Part shown: one piece after another, positions 6,085 through 6,148 of the stretch
Layout: each line of letters opens with the position of its first letter
Numbering within the stretch: position 1 is the stretch's first letter
NCBI GenBank assembly: GCA_903930085.1
Contig: CAIYXD010000041.1
Span: 1 to 6,148 of the forward strand
DNA length: 6,148 nucleotides
Direction of reading: 5' to 3'
Origin: an uncultured Flavobacteriia bacterium
Lineage (GTDB): Bacteria > Bacteroidota > Bacteroidia > Flavobacteriales_D > Crocinitomicaceae
The notes under the pieces: model-generated
The model's input: the letters and a program-made list of their open reading frames with translations, nothing else
Database searches by the model: none
Told to the model about the DNA's origin: nothing
Made by a program: the position numbers and the translations under genes

Positions 6085-6148
6085 TTTGATAGTTTTTTCT
6101 AATAAATTCTTTTATCTTGATTACATCTGAGCCGCAGTGCTTTCTTAT
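6074..6148 (-). CDS. C-terminal end of an unidentified upstream gene (partial)
   Basis: On the minus strand one frame is open from the window edge to a TAA at 6076-6074. It encodes 24 residues that start IRKHCGSDVIKIKEF and end RKNYQIDL. The charged, amphipathic composition and AT-rich codons resemble the genes around it, and an 11-bp overlap with the next start suits this tightly packed operon. A second frame is also open to a TAG at 6101-6099, ending CNQDKRIY, and would leave a 14-base gap to the TTG. A 24-codon open stretch is not significant on its own. I do not recognise the family; from context another polysaccharide biosynthesis gene is likely. The 5' part lies outside the window. Confidence 0.45.
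   Translation of the reverse strand: MRKHCGSDVIKIKEFIRKNYQIDL

Noticed and set aside
81..6148. CRISPR array, insertion sequence, tRNA or toxin-antitoxin module.
   Set aside because: No spaced direct repeats, transposase motifs, terminal inverted repeats or tRNA-like folds were seen. The window is almost filled by five intact polysaccharide-locus genes.

Overview
The window looks like part of an exopolysaccharide or capsule locus from a member of the Bacteroidota, possibly a Flavobacteriales relative. This rests on AT-rich sequence, start sites without Shine-Dalgarno sequences, a TAnnTTTG-type promoter box, a short (261 aa) lipoprotein form of the outer-membrane polysaccharide export protein, and a Wzc-type kinase ending in a Tyr-Gly run. 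The family-level placement is a guess. Every gene I can support lies on the minus strand, so transcription runs from high to low coordinates.

In order of transcription: the 3' end of an unidentified gene enters at the right edge (6074-6148). It is followed by a small VanZ-like membrane protein with a TTG start (5641-6084), a family 2 glycosyltransferase (4893-5639) and a WcaJ-type undecaprenyl-phosphate sugar phosphotransferase (3449-4867). These are packed tightly (11-bp overlap, 1-bp gap, 25-bp gap) and look like the tail of one operon. A 165-bp non-coding gap (3284-3448) holds a structured inverted-repeat element and a promoter. Then come a Wza-type export lipoprotein (2498-3283) and a Wzc-type co-polymerase/tyrosine autokinase (81-2501), which overlap by 4 bp (ATGA). 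The last 80 bases (1-80) hold no gene I can support.

Together the genes describe most of a Wzx/Wzy-type pathway. The WcaJ homologue loads the first sugar phosphate onto undecaprenyl phosphate. The family 2 enzyme adds a later sugar. Wzc in the inner membrane controls chain growth and couples to Wza, which carries the polymer to the outer membrane. The flippase, the polymerase, a Wzb-type phosphatase and the other glycosyltransferases are not in the window. The VanZ-like protein has no assigned role.

I see no wholly new system. The points most worth a second look are regulatory or variable: a perfect 13-bp inverted repeat that places the wza-type start codon in the loop of a possible mRNA hairpin; three perfect 12-bp tandem repeats that encode most of the kinase's tyrosine tail, so the number of tyrosines could change without a frameshift; and a relatively GC-rich element with mutually exclusive pairings between the wcaJ-type and wza-type genes.
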